Shown here: piece after piece, positions 1-11,581 of the stretch
Position numbering within the stretch: the stretch's first letter is position 1
Layout: each line of letters begins with the position of its first letter
Assembly (NCBI RefSeq): GCF_017591425.1
Contig: NW_024466599.1
Span: forward strand, 73,202,501 to 73,266,500
Direction: 5' to 3'
Source: Ochotona curzoniae
Lineage: Eukaryota > Chordata > Mammalia > Lagomorpha > Ochotonidae
Length of the DNA: 64,000 bases
Made by a program: the position numbers and the translations under genes
The notes under the pieces: generated by a model
Seen by the model: only the letters and a program-made list of their open reading frames with translations
Databases searched by the model: none
What the model was told of the DNA's origin: nothing

Positions 1-1090
1 ACTTAGATGGAAATTAACTCAGGTTATGGTTGCCCATTTTTTTTTCCATGTTTTATAATTGAAGGATGTTTCAAAAAGTTCATGGAAATGAATTCAGGTA
101 TATTTAGTTCAGGGTAACATTTTCTTCTGAGATTCCTGCATAATCGTTTCACACTGTGAGCACTCCGATAATGTGAAGTTCCTAGCAGTAATAATGCAAT
201 TATACCCTTGGTTAAAAAAACAAGAATCAATGTTAGGCAATTTTAGCTTATTTTTAATCAGATAATACCTAGTCCATTTTGAATAACAAAATTTCAGTGG
301 TAAATTTTTGTAAATCCAGTGAGCTAAGCCACGTGATTTTCATTATACTTCCGTTTAATTTTCTAATTAGTGTCAGAAAACATTAATTAATTTTGTCTTT
401 TTCACAGCTTGGCACCCTTGGGCCTGAAACATCATGAACAATGTTGGCCTCCAGCAGCAGTAATCACAGTTGCGGATTCTTTCAAGTAATTTGGAGTATA
501 CTGCGTACTTTCCTCTGTGGTACATTCTTCTAACCACTTAGTCCTAAATGTTGTCTGATCTATGAATAAGAAAACAGATAAATATGAAGACAACGAAAGA
601 TGACACTAGACATGCTAGGAGTGGAAGTGTTGATAGAGAGATGAAATGGAACTGGTTGCTGTAGAATTACTACTCTACATGTTGGCAAGATCAATGATGC
701 AGTGCCATTTGAATCTTGCCTAACCCTACATTCTGCCCAGGAAACACGAGCATCCCCTGCTCCACTCATCACCAGACTTACCTAACAGTAACTTACGGAA
801 ATCTGTATGCAGAAGAATAGACAGCATTGAAAGTCAAATCATTAGAACTGTAGTTCTGCCTTGTAGTTTGCCCAGAAAACAGTACATATCTCACAGCTTC
901 ATTCTGCTGAAATGTAGATTCATTCATTAAAGGCCACTACATTTCACCCTCAAGCACAACTTTGGATGCAAGCAAAGACAAGTCGGCGAGATCAAGTTTA
1001 GAATACTGTGAAGCAATTTACTAAAAATAAAAATAATATATAGACATCAATTGCAAAGAAATGTTTATCTTTGTTGGCTACAATGGATGC
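1..1090. other. Unique AT-rich sequence, no gene seen
   Basis: I see no gene, RNA or recognisable transposon here. The short open frames (68-70 codons) have no recognisable domain and are the size expected by chance in AT-rich DNA. Confidence 0.5.
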
Positions 1091-1100
1091 ATTAGATTCC

Positions 1101-1428
1101 ATTTTTTATGATTTTTTTTTTCTTGTTGGAAAAGCAGATAAAAAAGAGGAGAAAAGACAGAGGAAGATCTTCCGTCTTCTGATTTACTCCCTAAACAACC
1201 ACAATGGTCGCAGCTGCACCGATCTGAAGTCAGAATCTCAGAGTTTCTTCTGGGTCTCCTATGCAGGTGCAGGGTCCCAAGGCTTTGGGCCATCCTTGCC
1301 TGCATTCCCAGGCCACAAGCAGGGAGCTGGATGGGAAGCGGGGCTGTTGGGATTAGAACCAGTGTCCATATGGGATCCCAGCACATGCAAGGCGAGGACA
1401 TTAGCCACTAGGGTACCGCACTGGGCCC
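1101..1428 (-). mobile_element. CSINE (lagomorph tRNA-derived SINE)
   Basis: Read on the minus strand this starts with a gggcccagtgcggtacc-like head. It continues through the B-box-like ggttctaatccc region, the ggcctgggaatgcagg middle and an agaagatcttcc 3' part, and ends in an A-rich tail that appears here as T runs at 1101-1120. Probable target-site duplications are ttagattcc (1092-1100) and ttagatttc (1429-1437), with one mismatch. CSINEs are moved by L1 machinery and encode no protein. Open frames across it are accidental. Confidence 0.9.
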
Positions 1429-1739
1429 TTAGATTTCTTAAACACCACACTGCAAGTGTTGAAGGAAGTGTCATCTGTTCTTTTAGCATTCAAAATGCTC
1501 TTAAGATTTTACTGTAAAATGTATTATATATTCAGAATGCTTATGCTGCATCACATTTTTGAGAGAAACACTGACACTGATCTTGAACTCACAGCCATGA
1601 TTAGAAATCACGCACACTCAAAATCTTCACCAGCAATAGCTCCATTTAGAATAGAGAAAGAACCAGAATAGAGATGATCACCATCGCACACTGACTTTAT
1701 TAGCTCTTGGTGTTTTCATTCTCGCCTTCTGCTCACACA

Positions 1740-2420
1740 TATATGTACTCCCCAATACCATCAGAGTTGTATTGCCAGTCTCAAAACTTGTATAACATCA
1801 TTGTTTGTTGTTCCCTTTTGCAGTGCTAAGTCACCCATGTTAAAACAGGTTTTCATGCTGTAGTTCACCAAGTGTGTGTGGTATCATTTCTTCAGGCTCT
1901 TTGATTTACTCCTGGAATTTACTAATACAAACAATGTTGCCAGGGAGAATTTCAAATGTTTCTTTGCTCATATGTGCAAGCAAGGATTGGATCTGCTGGG
2001 CTGAAAGATATATGTTTGTTCAACATTCCGGTGGCAATACTAGCCATTAGCAGATGAAAGCTGTATCAATTTACTCTCCTACTGAAAGAAAATACTTTGT
2101 GTTGTCTCACATTCTAGCCATTGTATATTACTGACAGATTTTCAAGAGAATATCTGACAGTCCAATGAATGGGAAAAGCTGTCTCACAATTTGCATTTTC
2201 ATAACTACATAGGAGATTTAAGCATTTCATATGCCTTTTGTTGTATGCCTTTTCATAGTAGTTTTTGCATTTGTTTGACTGTAGTTTTTAATCTTAGTGA
2301 TAATTTGGAGAGTTCTTTCTCTATTCTACATGAAGCTCTCCTTGATATCCATGGGGGAATGCTCCGGAAATCTTGTCTGGATATTAACATTTGTCAATGC
2401 TCAAGCTTAATTTGTTAAAC
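1740..2420 (-). mobile_element. Ancient L1 fragment (3' ORF2 region)
   Basis: The plus strand has the order typical of the complement of an old L1 3' end: a region like 'gattgctgggtcatagg' (about 1985), 'accaatttacactcccacc' (about 2068), then 'tttgcatttccctgataac' and 'cttttcatatg' (2190-2250). Similarity is by eye and low, so the element is old, and its edges are approximate. No frame survives. Confidence 0.6.
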
Positions 2421-2997
2421 AGAAAATTGAATATTACCCATGTCCGTCTTCCCTTCTGTATGTTTTGAATAACGTTGATGTTATATGTAATATTTGATAC
2501 AATGTAAATATTAAGTAAACTATCACATGACTGATTTATTTAATAATGAAAAAATAATATCTGTACATTTTCAGTACTGATACAACTATTTTCACATGCG
2601 ATTTTTATCCTCTTCTGGATGAATCTGAAGATTCGTGATGTGCAGATGTGGAGAGCAGGCTTTTTAAGGGTGCTCCAAAATAGCCATAGAAAACGAGCCC
2701 TGAAACTTTGGTTTTGCTGCAGACAAAATTTTAAAATCCATACATTTTTTTTGTAATATGGATTTTCCATTCGATTTTGACACACCTTGCTAGTCAACGT
2801 TTGTTAATTGATTTTATCTTTTTTTTTTAATCACTGTGGCTTGTTTTCACACAGGATTTAAATTTAACAAACCTTATTACAGTCCACAGTTTCAATTTCT
2901 GACATACATTATTCTTTTCCTGACAGTAATGAAAATGTTCCTATATTATATTTTTAAAGTTGTGTATGCTTGGAGTCTGCATTTAAGCCTTTAATTA
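2421..2997. other. Unique sequence, nothing recognised
   Basis: AT-rich sequence with an 85-codon minus-strand open frame (2540-2797) that has no recognisable domain. I see no support for a gene. Confidence 0.45.
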
Positions 2998-3011
2998 GGC
3001 TGGCATAAATC

Positions 3012-3323
3012 CTTTTTTTTTTCAAAATTTATTTTTATTTTTATTGCAAAGTCAGATATACAGAGAGGAAGAGAGACAGAGAGGAAGATCTTCCCTTCAA
3101 TGTTTCACTCCCCAAATGACCGCAACGGCCGGTGCTGTGCCAGTCTGAAGCCAGGAGCCCAGCGCAGGGTCCCAAGGCTTTGGGCCATTCTGGACTGCTT
3201 TCCCAGGCCACAAGCAGGGAGCTGGATGGGAAGCAGAGCAGCCGGGATTAGAACCGGCGCCCATATGGGATCCAGGCATGTTCGAGGCGAGGACATCAGC
3301 CACTCGGCCACGGTGCTGGGCCC
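3012..3323 (-). mobile_element. CSINE, flanked by 14-bp target-site duplications
   Basis: Full-length copy on the minus strand, from a gggcccagcaccgtgg head at 3323 to an A-rich tail seen as a T run at 3012-3022. The flanks are ggctggcataaatc (2998-3011) and ggctggcatagatc (3324-3337), 13 of 14 identical, which fixes the insertion borders. Confidence 0.95.
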
Positions 3324-3337
3324 GGCTGGCATAGATC

Positions 3338-3938
3338 TTTTGATGCGTATGTCGTGGTAGGACTCTACTTTCCTTCTCTCCTGTAACATGAACCTATTTG
3401 TCAATTCCCAGATGAGGTTGTCATGACGACACAGCTTTTGGCAGAAATATTAGGCCGTTATTCAGAGAGAATAAACATGTTATCTGTAACTGCTGTTGAG
3501 TTTCTTCAGGATGCCATCATCATTGCACAGGTTGTACAAATAGCATTGCCCTTAACGGAATGTAGAAGGTTGAATAATGCCTACCTACACATTGCGTGCA
3601 CAGAACTCCAAGCTGAAGGCATCCAAATGCGTTATGTGATGTATTCAATTCATTGGAAGTTTGCCAACTGGGGGCATTAACATATTAAATAGTAAACATT
3701 CTACCCCTTGGAAAAAGACACTCTGTCCCTTCTAGATAGCTGTAATACCAAAATACTTGAAAAAAAGAAAACTAGTAGGAATCAAAGGCAGCCTGGCCTC
3801 CTCCCACAAGATACACAAACACACGAGACTCAAGGCAACAGTGTCTTCACAATACGCCTTTGGGCATCTTAAGAAAATTGCTTGAAATAATAACTTGCAA
3901 AAATCTTTTTTTCAACACTATAAATGACAATTGAAAAC
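3338..3938. other. Unique sequence with an 85-codon frame of unknown meaning
   Basis: Holds a plus-strand frame (3423-3680) starting MTTQLLAEILGRYSER. I recognise no family and see no splice or promoter context. It may be chance or part of an older unrecognised repeat. Confidence 0.35.
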
Positions 3939-3950
3939 ATTTTCTTTCTG

Positions 3951-4296
3951 GGGTCCGGTGTGGTGACCTAGTGGCTAAAGTCACCTTGAACGCGCCGGGA
4001 TCCCATATGAGTACCAGTTCTAATCCCAGCAGCTCCACTTCCCACCCAGCTCCCTGTTTGTAGCCTGGGAATGCAGGCAAGCATGGCCCAAAAGCCTTGG
4101 GACCCTGCACCTGCGTAGGAGACCCAGAAGAAGCTCCTGGCTCCTGGCTTCGAATTGGTATAATACCGGTAGTTGCAGTCAGTTGGGGAGTGAATCATCA
4201 GTCGGAAGATCTTCTTCTCTGTCTCTTTCTCTCTTCTCTCTGTATGTCTGACTTTCTGATAAACATAAAAATAAATCTTTAAATTTAAAAAAAATT
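3951..4296 (+). mobile_element. CSINE, flanked by a perfect 12-bp duplication
   Basis: Plus-strand copy with head gggtccggtgtggtgacc, B-box-like ttctaatccc, the diagnostic gggaccctgcacctgcgt block, and tail ctctgtatgtctgacttt then AATAAA-type sequence. The duplication attttctttctg occurs at 3939-3950 and 4297-4308. Good preservation suggests a fairly young insertion. Confidence 0.95.
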
Positions 4297-4514
4297 ATTT
4301 TCTTTCTGTTTAATTTCTGGTACATTTAGTTGTATTGATCTTTTTTAAACTAAATCCACTTTGTTGTTCTAGAAATTTTGTTCTCGACTTGGCCATAAAG
4401 AATTTTTCTATTTTTAAAGATATATAGTGCGGAATTGAACTGGTTGGGATTTTGGTTGTAATTTTACATCTTTTTACTTTTGCTTACATTGTTTATACCG
4501 CATGCTTCTCTATG

Positions 4515-4685
4515 CGAGTCTCCCACGTGGGCAGCAGGAAATCAGTCACTTGGGGCATCACTGGCATCTTTCAGAGTGTGCACTGGCAGGAAGTTGGAAG
4601 CAAGAGTTGGGTGGGCAAGCAAAGCCAGCATTCAAACATGGACTTCAAGGATCCAAAACTGCATCTTGGCCAAACACCCACTGCT
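4515..4685 (-). mobile_element. Old CSINE fragment
   Basis: Decayed minus-strand remnant. It keeps the tctcccacgtgggcagcagg block, a block like 'tgcactggcaggaagttgga', and a degenerate promoter region near 4640-4680. No clear duplications. Overlapping 94-112 codon frames are shadows. Confidence 0.65.
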
Positions 4686-4689
4686 GAAA

Positions 4690-5640
4690 CCTGTCCATTA
4701 TACTTTGTTTTCGTGCCTGCTTTACTCTCTGTTTAGAATTGTTGCATCGTTTAGGGCTGCTGAAAAGTTAGGCTCTTTGTTGTTTTTTTCCTCAGTATGG
4801 TTTTTCAGGTTTTCGTAGTAAGAGATATTTGCTCTGGAACTGGGAAAACGACACTGGCTTTCTTGGATATTCCACGTGTCGTTGAAATTTCCCTAAGACC
4901 TCATTTCCCCCCATGCTTTTGCTAAAGGTGTATTATAAAGAGAAAATACATTTTTTATTACTCTATTTGATTTTTGCTGTTGTTGTTGTTCTATTTTCAT
5001 TTCCTCTCCTTTACTTATGTGAAGCCAAACCCTCAATCTGCCTTAGTGATCAATGTGGGATGCGTGGTTGTGTTCACAGATTGGGGAAGGACTCTTGGGG
5101 AGGGGGTATTTAGGTAATCTAGTTGCAAACCTTCTGGAACTTTGCCCGATGATAACTGGAAAAGTGCTCTCCCTAGGACCTGAGAAGGTGTTTCTACCAA
5201 TGGCTCACGCATTCAATGAGGGGAAGACTCCTTCTGTCACCCTAGCCACCCAAAGCAGCATAGTTAAGCTCCAGGGTGAGTGGAATTCAGACAGAAAGTG
5301 GATTAGGGAGTCTCTACACATTGTGCCTCCTAATTAGCTTCCCTCTAATTGCCTCCCTTCTCAACTGCTCAGCGAGAGGGGCACCTGGGAAATGTGCAAC
5401 TTTCCAAACGCTGCAAAGCCTGAGGAGCTGAAAGCCAGGGGTGCGAATCTCTGTCAAAGACAGCTCTTCTGAGACTATGCAGAGCTGGCAGCCAAGTCAG
5501 CTTTAAGTGTTTCAGTAGGAACTGCCCGCTGCTGCCGAACACAGTGCCGCTCTGTTGGGTGATACCTGTCTTTCGGATGGGTTGAGAAGGACTTTTTCAA
5601 TGGAGGCATGGTCCGTTTCCCTTGCCCTACCTTCTACCTT
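4690..5640. other. Unique sequence, nothing recognised
   Basis: No transposon or RNA gene recognised. The 94-codon frame at 5053-5337 has no identifiable domain. The part near 5340-5560 is less AT-rich than its surroundings. Confidence 0.4.
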
Positions 5641-5654
5641 CCTTCTTTCTCTTC

Positions 5655-5870
5655 TTTTTTTTTTTAATATACTTTTATTCTGAAATTTGAATTACGTGGT
5701 ACAATTTCGTATAGGCTGAGATTTCCGCCCCCCTCCGCCAAACTCCCACCCCCAACAGATTTCCCCCCTTTTACTACAATGATGTAGTCCTTCATACGGA
5801 ATCATAATTCTATCAGTCTCTTATTTAAATGTACCCTGACATTGTTGGGATAGACAATGCCATCTTTGTC
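5655..5870 (-). mobile_element. L1 3' end fragment
   Basis: A T run then a C-rich strand (5715-5770) and the phrase atgatgtagtccttcatac resemble the complement of a lagomorph L1 3' terminus, as does the copy at 28340-28560. The G-rich strand before an A tail is typical of mammalian L1 3'UTRs. Probably an old, heavily 5'-truncated insertion. Confidence 0.55.
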
Positions 5871-6048
5871 TTCGGACACATCTGTCCTGCTGCCTGAGTC
5901 TCGAGGCTTTCCCACACCATTCCTAGCCTTCTTCCCTTTACCTTTACCGGCACTGCCCCCACTCAACCTGGATTTCTCCCCGTTTTGCAAAGCCACTTGC
6001 CAGAGAGTCCACACTCACACCTGAGACTCATTTGCAATATTTCTAGAC

Positions 6049-6252
6049 CAAACGTGGGGAATCCTTTTCTCCTTCAAAGGCCATTTGGAGATTAATAACA
6101 CCATCGGGGACTACACAAAACTATCAACTGATAAATTTCACCTGCTATAGATTTATTAAAACTTGAGTCTCACTTGCAGTTGTTTTCCAACAGCCACGTC
6201 AAGTGATTTCTTACATCAATATGGCCTGGGGACCAGGTATTCCCCATCCCTG
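6049..6252. mobile_element. Non-autonomous hAT-like DNA transposon
   Basis: About 204 bp with imperfect inverted ends: caaacgtggggaatcc on the left, and cagggatggggaatac as the complement of the right end. The interior (aaggccatttggagattaa) resembles a known mammalian hAT-type non-autonomous repeat. It is bounded by 8-bp sites ttctagac (6041-6048) and ctctagaa (6253-6260) sharing TCTAGA. An nTCTAGAn site of 8 bp is typical of hAT (Charlie-type) insertion. It encodes no transposase. Family name not assigned. Confidence 0.65.
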
Positions 6253-6260
6253 CTCTAGAA

Positions 6261-7160
6261 CAAAAGAAGTATCATGCATGAACTAGGTCCAAACCACTTA
6301 GGAGGTATGGAGTTCTAACCAGCTGTGTACTGAAAAAAATAGCATGCATGCATTAAAAGAAACGGTGACAGTGTTACTTCACAATTCATCATCATTGCTA
6401 GTGAGCTACACATACTTATCAGGTAGCGTATGATCCCTCACCTGCTGGGGAAAGTTTGGACACAGCTCTCTCTCTCTCTCGATGCTCTATGTGTATGATC
6501 ATGCACACTCACTTTCCTGTTAGAGCAGCCTCACAAATCATTGTTGGAAACGTAGCTTACTCCGATACTGAACCAATGACTGGGTTAGTAATTCAAGAGA
6601 GTGCCAAAGAGGTCAAGTGTGGCTGCAGGTGTTAGCCAAGTCACTGAGTGCTCAGTGCGGACCAGAACAAAGCACCCAGACTCTGTTCACCTAGGGAGTG
6701 AGCCAGTGCATGAGAACTCGGTCTCTTTGTGTCTGTATTACTGGAGTAAATAATCTAAAAACAACCAACAAACCAACCAACCAAACAAAACGTAAACCGC
6801 CCAGTGGTACTCCTTGGAAGGCTCTGTGACCTTCCCAGTTACTTTGAGGGACACATGCAGTATTTTACTGCACTTACGTTTGGAGTTTCTCGTCCGTAGT
6901 GTCTTGCTTGTTAACCTAATTGTATTTTGGTTCTTCAAAGGCCATTGTAAATGATCTTTTCTTATTTCTTTTGTGTGTTTTGCCAAACTTTGTTTTGAAC
7001 CTTTGTCACAAATGAACAGGTGTTTCATACTGCTATGGTTTTGATATCTGTGACTACTGAAGCTTGTTGTATATGGATGGAGCTGACATCTGTTTGTCCG
7101 CTGACAGTTCACAGCTGTTGCCTATGCTCCGTATCCTCCTGCTGAACAATAGTCCTCTTG
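6261..7160. other. Unique sequence, nothing recognised
   Basis: Contains a short CT tract (about 6463-6481) and a 124-codon minus-strand frame (6738-7112) without recognisable domains. A lysine- and threonine-rich open frame in AT-rich DNA is weak evidence for a gene. Confidence 0.4.
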
Positions 7161-7164
7161 TTTT

Positions 7165-7345
7165 TGCTTCCCACGGAAGGCAGCAGAAGATGGCTTGAAC
7201 GCTTGTCCCATGGATGGGAGAGACCCAAGTGAAATTCAAGGCTCTTGACTTTGGTTTGGGCCAGCCCAGTTGTTGCAGGAATTTAGAATGGTGAAGGAAT
7301 CCGTAGAGGGTAGATAAGTGCACATCAGCCTTTCAACGAAACAAA
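7165..7345 (+). mobile_element. Old CSINE fragment
   Basis: Diverged 5'-truncated copy. It retains the ggcagcagaagatggc block, gggagagacccaag, ggctcttgactttgg, and the cagcccagttgttgcagg region in the order of the CSINE middle to 3' half. No clear tail. Confidence 0.6.
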
Positions 7346-8740
7346 TTATCATTTTTAATTTTTTAAATGTTGAGATTATGCATGTTTAACTTGCAATGTC
7401 TAGTAAAGATTTTCCGATGGGCTTCTCCCACCTTTTGAGATTATAAAAACTGAAATTCGCTTTTCTTAAATTTTTTGATAGTAATTTTTTTTATCATGAC
7501 ATCTAAGAATTCTAGATTCATCAACTCTGCAGCATTTTGGAAATGAGTGATTTGAATATCCATAAAAAACCAATAGTAGGCATACTTAAGGAGTGTATCA
7601 GGCTAGTGACTGGGGGAGAAATTGCTATGAAGAGAAGCAAGTGTATTCCCCCACATACAGGGCACGCCATAATGAGGTTCTGGAAGCCTGATATGCTTTA
7701 ATAAAGCCATTCGCTTTAGTAAAATAATTTGTGTAGCTACCTGCCTGAGCCACACTTCATTTTCCCACTTGACTCAACTGGGTCAGGAGACAGTTCCTTG
7801 ATAGGTTTTGCCTGTGCGATACACTGTACTGAAGATTTCCCCCTGACAGAGGAGGATAGCAAGCATCACTGCGTACTGTTCGACACGTGTGCTGAGAAAC
7901 GCCGCAGGCGCTTAGCCATCAAGGAGCTCCCTGGGAGCTTGGCGAGTGGCTTAGAGAGAAGAGAGGGTGTAAGACGGGGGCGAGCTCAGTACAGCACATG
8001 AGAGAGAACTGCCTTCGTGGGCTGCTTCCTCTTCTCTCCCCTACATCTTTTCTCGTATGTCTATTTGGTGAATCCACAGAAAGGGCACTTCACCTATCAG
8101 AGAGTTTGTAAGGATATGACATTACTGAAATGATGTTAGCAGAGATTCATTTGAAATTATAATGCCACTCAGAACATATAGAGTATGTCAAATACTAGCT
8201 TGTCCAAAATGTTTAAAACGGACTTAGAATCTTTTTTTTTTTTCCCATACAGAAGCTTAGCTCTTTCAGGAAGTCATGAATATTTAGTGTCAATGTGGGA
8301 AATTCACACCATTACACAGAAAATAGATTTCTCTTAGGAGAACCTGGTCCCACTATTCAAAGGACTTTCAGGCTTGGGAGGTGAAAGAGATGCTGTTTTT
8401 CTTGCCATTGACATCACGTAAGTCGTCTGGTTATCTTTTTCTTTCAATCCTACACAGCGAGAGGCATTTGGGCTGTCAGGCAGTGACACTCTATCAGGGC
8501 AGCTTTCAAGAAAAAAGTGTCAGGGACACAGCATGACAGCATCGGCTCAGGGGCTCCTTTCTCCCATTTTTTTTTTTTAAGAAACAGAGTGAAACTATTT
8601 TGTGAAATCAACGATGACTTTATTCTTACCTTTGCTTGACGTGCTTCATCCAGGAATGATGGCTGGAGAGGTTACTAACGCCCACTGCTGAGCACCGAAG
8701 GGGTGGGGACAAGGATTGTTGAGCAAATTTTTGCCTCTGC
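7346..8740. other. Unique sequence, nothing recognised
   Basis: A 90-codon frame (7729-8001) with a basic stretch (EKRRRRLAIKELPG) has no known domain and no upstream or downstream exon support that I can see. No transposon recognised. Confidence 0.4.
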
Positions 8741-8744
8741 AAGC

Positions 8745-8850
8745 ATACGCTAAGTAAATTTAAGCAAATCATTCGGTTTTTCTGTGTCTGAAGTTCTACA
8801 ACAAGCTTGTGATGGTAGCGGTAATCATTGTATTGTACTCTTACTTGGAA
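8745..8850 (+). mobile_element. Probable MIR fragment
   Basis: The stretch taagcaaatcattcggttt then tctgtgtctgaagttc resembles the MIR phrase 'ggcaagttacttaacctctctgtgcctcagtttcc' with expected decay. Short and old. Confidence 0.4.
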
Positions 8851-9887
8851 AATTGGTCAGGCGATGCACACAACATATGCACCCATGTACATGAGTACAC
8901 TTGGGTAGATAATGAAGTGTTGCGTGATTGTGTGGTTTTCTTCTGCGGAGCACAGAGGTAAGAGTGATATAAAACTTCAAGTCAGCATGCCATGACTTAT
9001 TCTACTATCAAGGTTGAAGTGCCAGCTGAGAAGAGCTAGGTGTTTTGTGGATTTAGGCTAAGTTCAGAAGCTGTTACTTACGTTAGAATGCTTATGTTTG
9101 AAAACTTCAAAAGGACTGGACAATGCAATGTTATTCACATGTGTCAATAGTTTTAGCAGCCTTTGCATTGTGGAAATTATGATTTGTATATTTTTAGTTG
9201 TAAAATTGTATGGTAGGATCTAACTTCAACCGCCCTCACGTTATATGGAAGAGAAATGAGGCGTCAGAAGAGTCTACAATTTTATACAACCTGTGATTTC
9301 AGATCAGGGAATGGGAAACAGCACATGTGCTGACAGTGTCTGATGGAAAGCATGTTGTAAGATTGTCTCTCTGCTTAGAAATTACTCACTTCATCCTCTT
9401 AGATTCAGTCATGATGGCTGCTTCCACCACTTAAAGAACTTTGCCCCTGATTCCCAACATTCTCTTGTCCATAACAAGCCTTCTTCTGTTCTTACTAGAC
9501 GGAGGGTGTACAGAACTCTGAGGCCTCGTTTTTTTCTCCAATTCCTCATGAGGATATGCAAGGTAACTGAAGGATTAAGGGTAAAGCATACTGTTCCCCT
9601 CCCCCCCAATTTCTAAGCTGAGGTGTTGCATTTGTGCTTGATTTCCATATAAAGAAGAGAAGTTGCTGAGATAGGCTGAGGATACGGAGAGAGTCCAGGG
9701 AACTTGAGAGTTCCTGTCACTAGAACATGATGTAATAGGAGATCAGAGTGCAGGTGCTGCAAGGGAGTCGGAGATGCAATTTTTGCAGATGACCATCAGG
9801 TCCTGGTTCCCAGGAGGAAATTGTAAGACTTAAGATCTAATTGGTTATAATCTCCTTAATATAGACATTGTGAACATGAATTTGATT
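8851..9887. other. Unique sequence, nothing recognised
   Basis: No gene or clear repeat. Around 9225-9275 there is a weak resemblance to a MIR complement (gagaaatgaggcgtcagaag), too slight to call. Confidence 0.4.
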
Positions 9888-10205
9888 GGTAGGGCTGCTG
9901 AAACAAAGAACCAACAGCAGACTGTGTTGTTCCATTTTTCCACTTTTTTCTGCAGGAGCTTTTGAAATCAACGTGCTGACTGCCCAGGTTCCTCCAAAAA
10001 AGCTCATAGAAGAATTCCTTCTGAGTTTTCATCCTGGAATTCCCCCTATGTGTCTTTTGCACTGTCCACTCTGTGAATTAACACTAGTTATATGGTTAGA
10101 GAACATTCTAGAGACTTCATTTTAATTTGGTTTGTTTTATGAATGCTATATCTACAAATAAGGTCACATTCTTAAGTATTGAGAGTAAGGAATCTCCAAA
10201 AAAAG
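9888..10205 (-). mobile_element. LTR fragment, probably ERVL-MaLR type
   Basis: The plus strand begins with 'agggctgctgaaacaaagaa' and has 'gaaatcaacgtgctgactgc' and 'ttcctcc' in the middle. Near 10155 it has 'ctacaaataaggtcacattc'. This is the order of a common mammalian LTR read backwards. The same family lies on the plus strand at 20935-21300. It encodes nothing. The family assignment is from memory of the consensus. Confidence 0.6.
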
Positions 10206-10714
10206 CATGCATTTAAAAAAGAATGCTATCTTCAGATTGTGAAGTATGAGAGAATCCCCCCACTGGGAGGGGTGGCAGATAAAGAACATACCCCGTGATG
10301 GAATCTGGGTCTTTTACTAGAGTGGGGAGGAATGGAAGTAGAAGGAACACTGTTTTGAACTGCTGTGCTTCTTGAAGATTCCATAGATCAGCCAATTGCT
10401 TCTACAGTGTCAGTGGCCACTTGGCAGGGATACCTCTGAAATGGAGGGTTGTTTGACCATTTTATTCCTACACTGGGTTCTTGGCTTATGGCCAGTGCCC
10501 AATAACTGTACCTGCGTCTTACAAAGGTGACTTAATCTTATGCAGTGGGCAAAGATCTGGGGAAGAGGGTATTTGCCCATGTTGTCTGCTGAGTTCCAGT
10601 GCAACCTACGTGGACTCTTCTCTTTTCCAAGATTACAAAATTGAGGGCAATATAAAGATTCAACTGAGAGTAATAAAATGAATAAACATTAAGGGTAAGA
10701 GTTTGCTTCCCATG
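10206..10714. other. Spacer between LTR fragments
   Basis: No recognised repeat or gene. It may include diverged LTR sequence linking its neighbours. The 122-codon minus-strand frame (10538-10906) runs into the next LTR and is a shadow. Confidence 0.4.
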
Positions 10715-11116
10715 GTTATAAGAAACACACCTGGAGTTGGTTACTTTATGCAGAAAAGTGGTTAACTTTGGCATCTGAGAATTTACATTCATCCCATTGG
10801 CTAGTTCTTTGCTGAGTGTCCCATCGTGTGTGACATCACAATGATGGGGGCATTTATGAAAGAGATCATTTTTGAGACAGGAAGTCGGAGGGAGTTCAGT
10901 CCTCATTCTTCCCCTTCACAATAACTCCAGGGAGAACTGACTCACTGTCTGAGACCTACATTAATCCTTTCCGAAGCTCCTGGACTCATGCCATTGCCAC
11001 CATGGATTAGGCCCCACGTTTTAAAAGGACCCACCATTTCTCAACATTGGCACACTGTGGGTGAAGCTTTCAGAATATCAGCTATTTGGGGACACATTGC
11101 ATCCAAACCACAGCAG
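10715..11116 (-). mobile_element. MaLR-type LTR fragment
   Basis: The plus strand starts with gttataagaaacacacctgg then gttggttactttatgcag, the complement of a MaLR LTR 3' end. It ends with aggccccacgttttaa and 'ttggggacacattgcatcc' then 'aaaccacagcag', the complement of the LTR 5' end. So this is a near-complete solo LTR with internal decay. No internal retroviral genes lie next to it. Confidence 0.7.
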
Positions 11117-11283
11117 TGAGAGAAAAGGAAGTCTCAGGACTAATGGGTAAATGCTGCCACTGCCACACTTACAATTGTCTTATAATTTCCCTCCATAGAA
11201 CAGGGTTCTTGAAAACGACTGAGGTCAGGCTATTTTGTGGTGGTAAACACGCTGATGTCCATGCTTTAAAACAGGGAAATTTT

Positions 11284-11568
11284 CAGTAGAATGCCTGTGG
11301 TGGTGCCATTCTATATGGGCATAGTTTGAATCCTAGTTTTCCAATTTCCAATCCAGTTCTTTGCCTGGGAAAGCAGCAGAGAATGTCTCAAGTCCTTGGG
11401 CCACTGCACCTGTATGGGACATCAGGAAGAAACTTCTGGCTCCCAGCTTCGAATCGACTCAGCTCTTGGGGAGTGAATCAGCAGACGGAAGATCTCTTTC
11501 TCTGTCTCTCCCTCTCTCTGTAACTCTGCCTTTCAAATAAAAGCGAAATAAACCTTAAGAAAAAAAAA
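11284..11568 (+). mobile_element. CSINE, older form
   Basis: Plus-strand copy with a shortened head, gcctgggaaagcagcagaga, ttgggccactgcacctgt, a cggaagatctctttctctg 3' part and an A tail (11560-11568). Its tail (ctgtaactctgcctttca) is of the rabbit-like rather than pika-like form, so it probably predates the local young copies. Candidate duplications are acagggaaatttt (11271-11283) and acaggaaagtttt from 11569. Confidence 0.85.
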
Positions 11569-11581
11569 ACAGGAAAGTTTT

